The translations under genes were made by a program, and so were the position numbers. A stretch of 12,801 bases of DNA from JBDKLC01 sp964500215 (GTDB lineage Bacteria > Patescibacteriota > Minisyncoccia > Phycocordibacterales > CAIZLB01), in the NCBI GenBank assembly GCA_964500215.1, contig CAZCNA010000017.1:1-12801 (forward strand). Direction: 5' to 3'. Below, piece by piece: positions 12,259 to 12,801 of the stretch (position 1 is the first letter of the stretch; each line of letters begins with the position of its first letter). A model generated the notes under the pieces. The model was not told where the DNA came from. It made no database searches and saw nothing but the letters and a program-made list of their open reading frames with translations.

Positions 12259-12801
12259 CTTCGTTTTGAATTAAAATATCTCTATATAAAGCGAGGTTTT
12301 CAAGAACGATTCCGGCGCCTCGGGCAACCGCAGTCAATGGATCATCAGCAACTCGAACAGGAATACCAACGTATTCAGACAAAATTTCTGGAAGGCCTCT
12401 GATGAGAGCGCCTCCTCCGGCGAGGTAAATCCCGTTTTGCATCACATCAGAGAGAATTTCGGGAGGTGTGGTTTCGAGTACTTCTTTGACCGCATCGAGG
12501 AGTGTGTCTACAGATGAGCCGATGGCTTCGCGAATATCACCGTCTGTGATAATCACTTCTCGTGGGAGACCGGTCACCAAATCTCGTCCTCGAATGGCTG
12601 CCTCGAGAGGTGGCTGACAAGGGACCACACTCGAAATTGCCATTTTGATAGTTTCAGCTGTTTTCTCACCAATCAAAATTTTAAATTCATTTCGAATATA
12701 TGAAATGATGTCGTTGTTAAATCGGTCACCAGCGATTTTTATGTTCTTTGCTTTTACAATACCGCCGAGGGAGATCACTGCGATGTCTGTGGTACCGCCA
12801 C
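12236..12801 (-). CDS. mreB: Rod shape-determining protein MreB (partial, N-terminus outside window)
   Basis: MreB is the bacterial actin that organises lateral wall synthesis under the inner membrane. Only the C-terminal 188 residues or so lie here; the reading frame runs off the window's end without a start. The first visible residues, GGTTDIAVISLGG, are the phosphate-2 loop of the actin fold. Further on are AGDRFNNDI, the IRGRDLVTGLPREV segment and the adenosine motif GIYLAGGGALIRGL. The C-terminus EDELPPTR overlaps mreC. A GTG at 12778 could be mistaken for a start but is internal to the phosphate-2 region. It is the first gene seen of the mreBCD-mrdA operon. Confidence 0.96.
   Translation of the reverse strand, partial: GGTTDIAVISLGGIVKAKNIKIAGDRFNNDIISYIRNEFKILIGEKTAETIKMAISSVVPCQPPLEAAIRGRDLVTGLPREVIITDGDIREAIGSSVDTLLDAVKEVLETTPPEILSDVMQNGIYLAGGGALIRGLPEILSEYVGIPVRVADDPLTAVARGAGIVLENLALYRDILIQNEDELPPTR

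Noticed and set aside
12236..12778. mreB as a complete 180-residue gene with a GTG start
   Set aside because: The GTG lies within the phosphate-2 loop of the actin fold, and the frame stays open to the window end, so the gene is simply cut.
1..12801. CRISPR array, insertion sequence, rRNA or replication origin
   Set aside because: No regularly spaced long repeats, transposase frames, rRNA-like blocks or clusters of DnaA boxes were seen.

Overview
The window looks like a chromosomal segment of a small-genome bacterium, most likely a Patescibacteria/CPR lineage (Parcubacteria/Paceibacteria type). The reasons are the protein variants (a LysRS motif 3 reading GFGFGER, a short MreD, an RsmH with non-canonical motifs), the compact order mreB-mreC-mreD-mrdA-greA-lysS-mraZ-rsmH-ftsL-ftsI, and the near absence of Shine-Dalgarno sequences. 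The phylum is inferred from gene content and protein style; no search was run.

Region 1 (1-1378) is visibly AT-rich. On the minus strand it holds a 68-residue XRE-type regulator followed one base later by a large protein, cut by the window edge, that fuses a phospholipase-D-like nuclease domain to an SNF2/DEAH helicase. This pair resembles a defence or restriction-type module and ends beside the 3' end of a tRNA-Glu(CTC) gene (1493-1567, minus), a typical island boundary.

Region 2 (1656-3645) is richer in GC and contains two unrecognised genes transcribed away from each other: a soluble 255-residue protein (minus) and a 245-residue protein with two membrane segments (plus). Each ends in a strong intrinsic terminator, and the plus gene has a perfect-consensus extended promoter.

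Region 3 (3678-7291, minus) is a short dcw (division and cell wall) cluster: mraZ, rsmH (mraW), an ftsL-like gene and ftsI. Upstream of mraZ lies a helically phased array of GTG boxes that looks like MraZ's own operator, and next to it a perfect DnaA-type box. A terminator followed by an extended -10 promoter separates ftsL from ftsI.

Region 4 (7356-9541, minus) carries greA and lysS, with a terminator after lysS that isolates them from mraZ. Region 5 (9580-12801, minus) is the cell-shape operon mreB (partial), mreC, mreD-like and mrdA (PBP2), with overlapping reading frames throughout.

Functionally, MreB/MreC/MreD/PBP2 drive lateral wall growth. FtsL and the FtsI-type transpeptidase act at the septum. 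RsmH modifies 16S rRNA, MraZ regulates the division cluster, and GreA and LysRS serve transcription and translation. The most informative regulatory signals are the MraZ box array, the two DnaA-like boxes, the overlapping terminator/promoter elements, and several promoters placed so close to the start codon that the mRNAs should be leaderless or nearly so.
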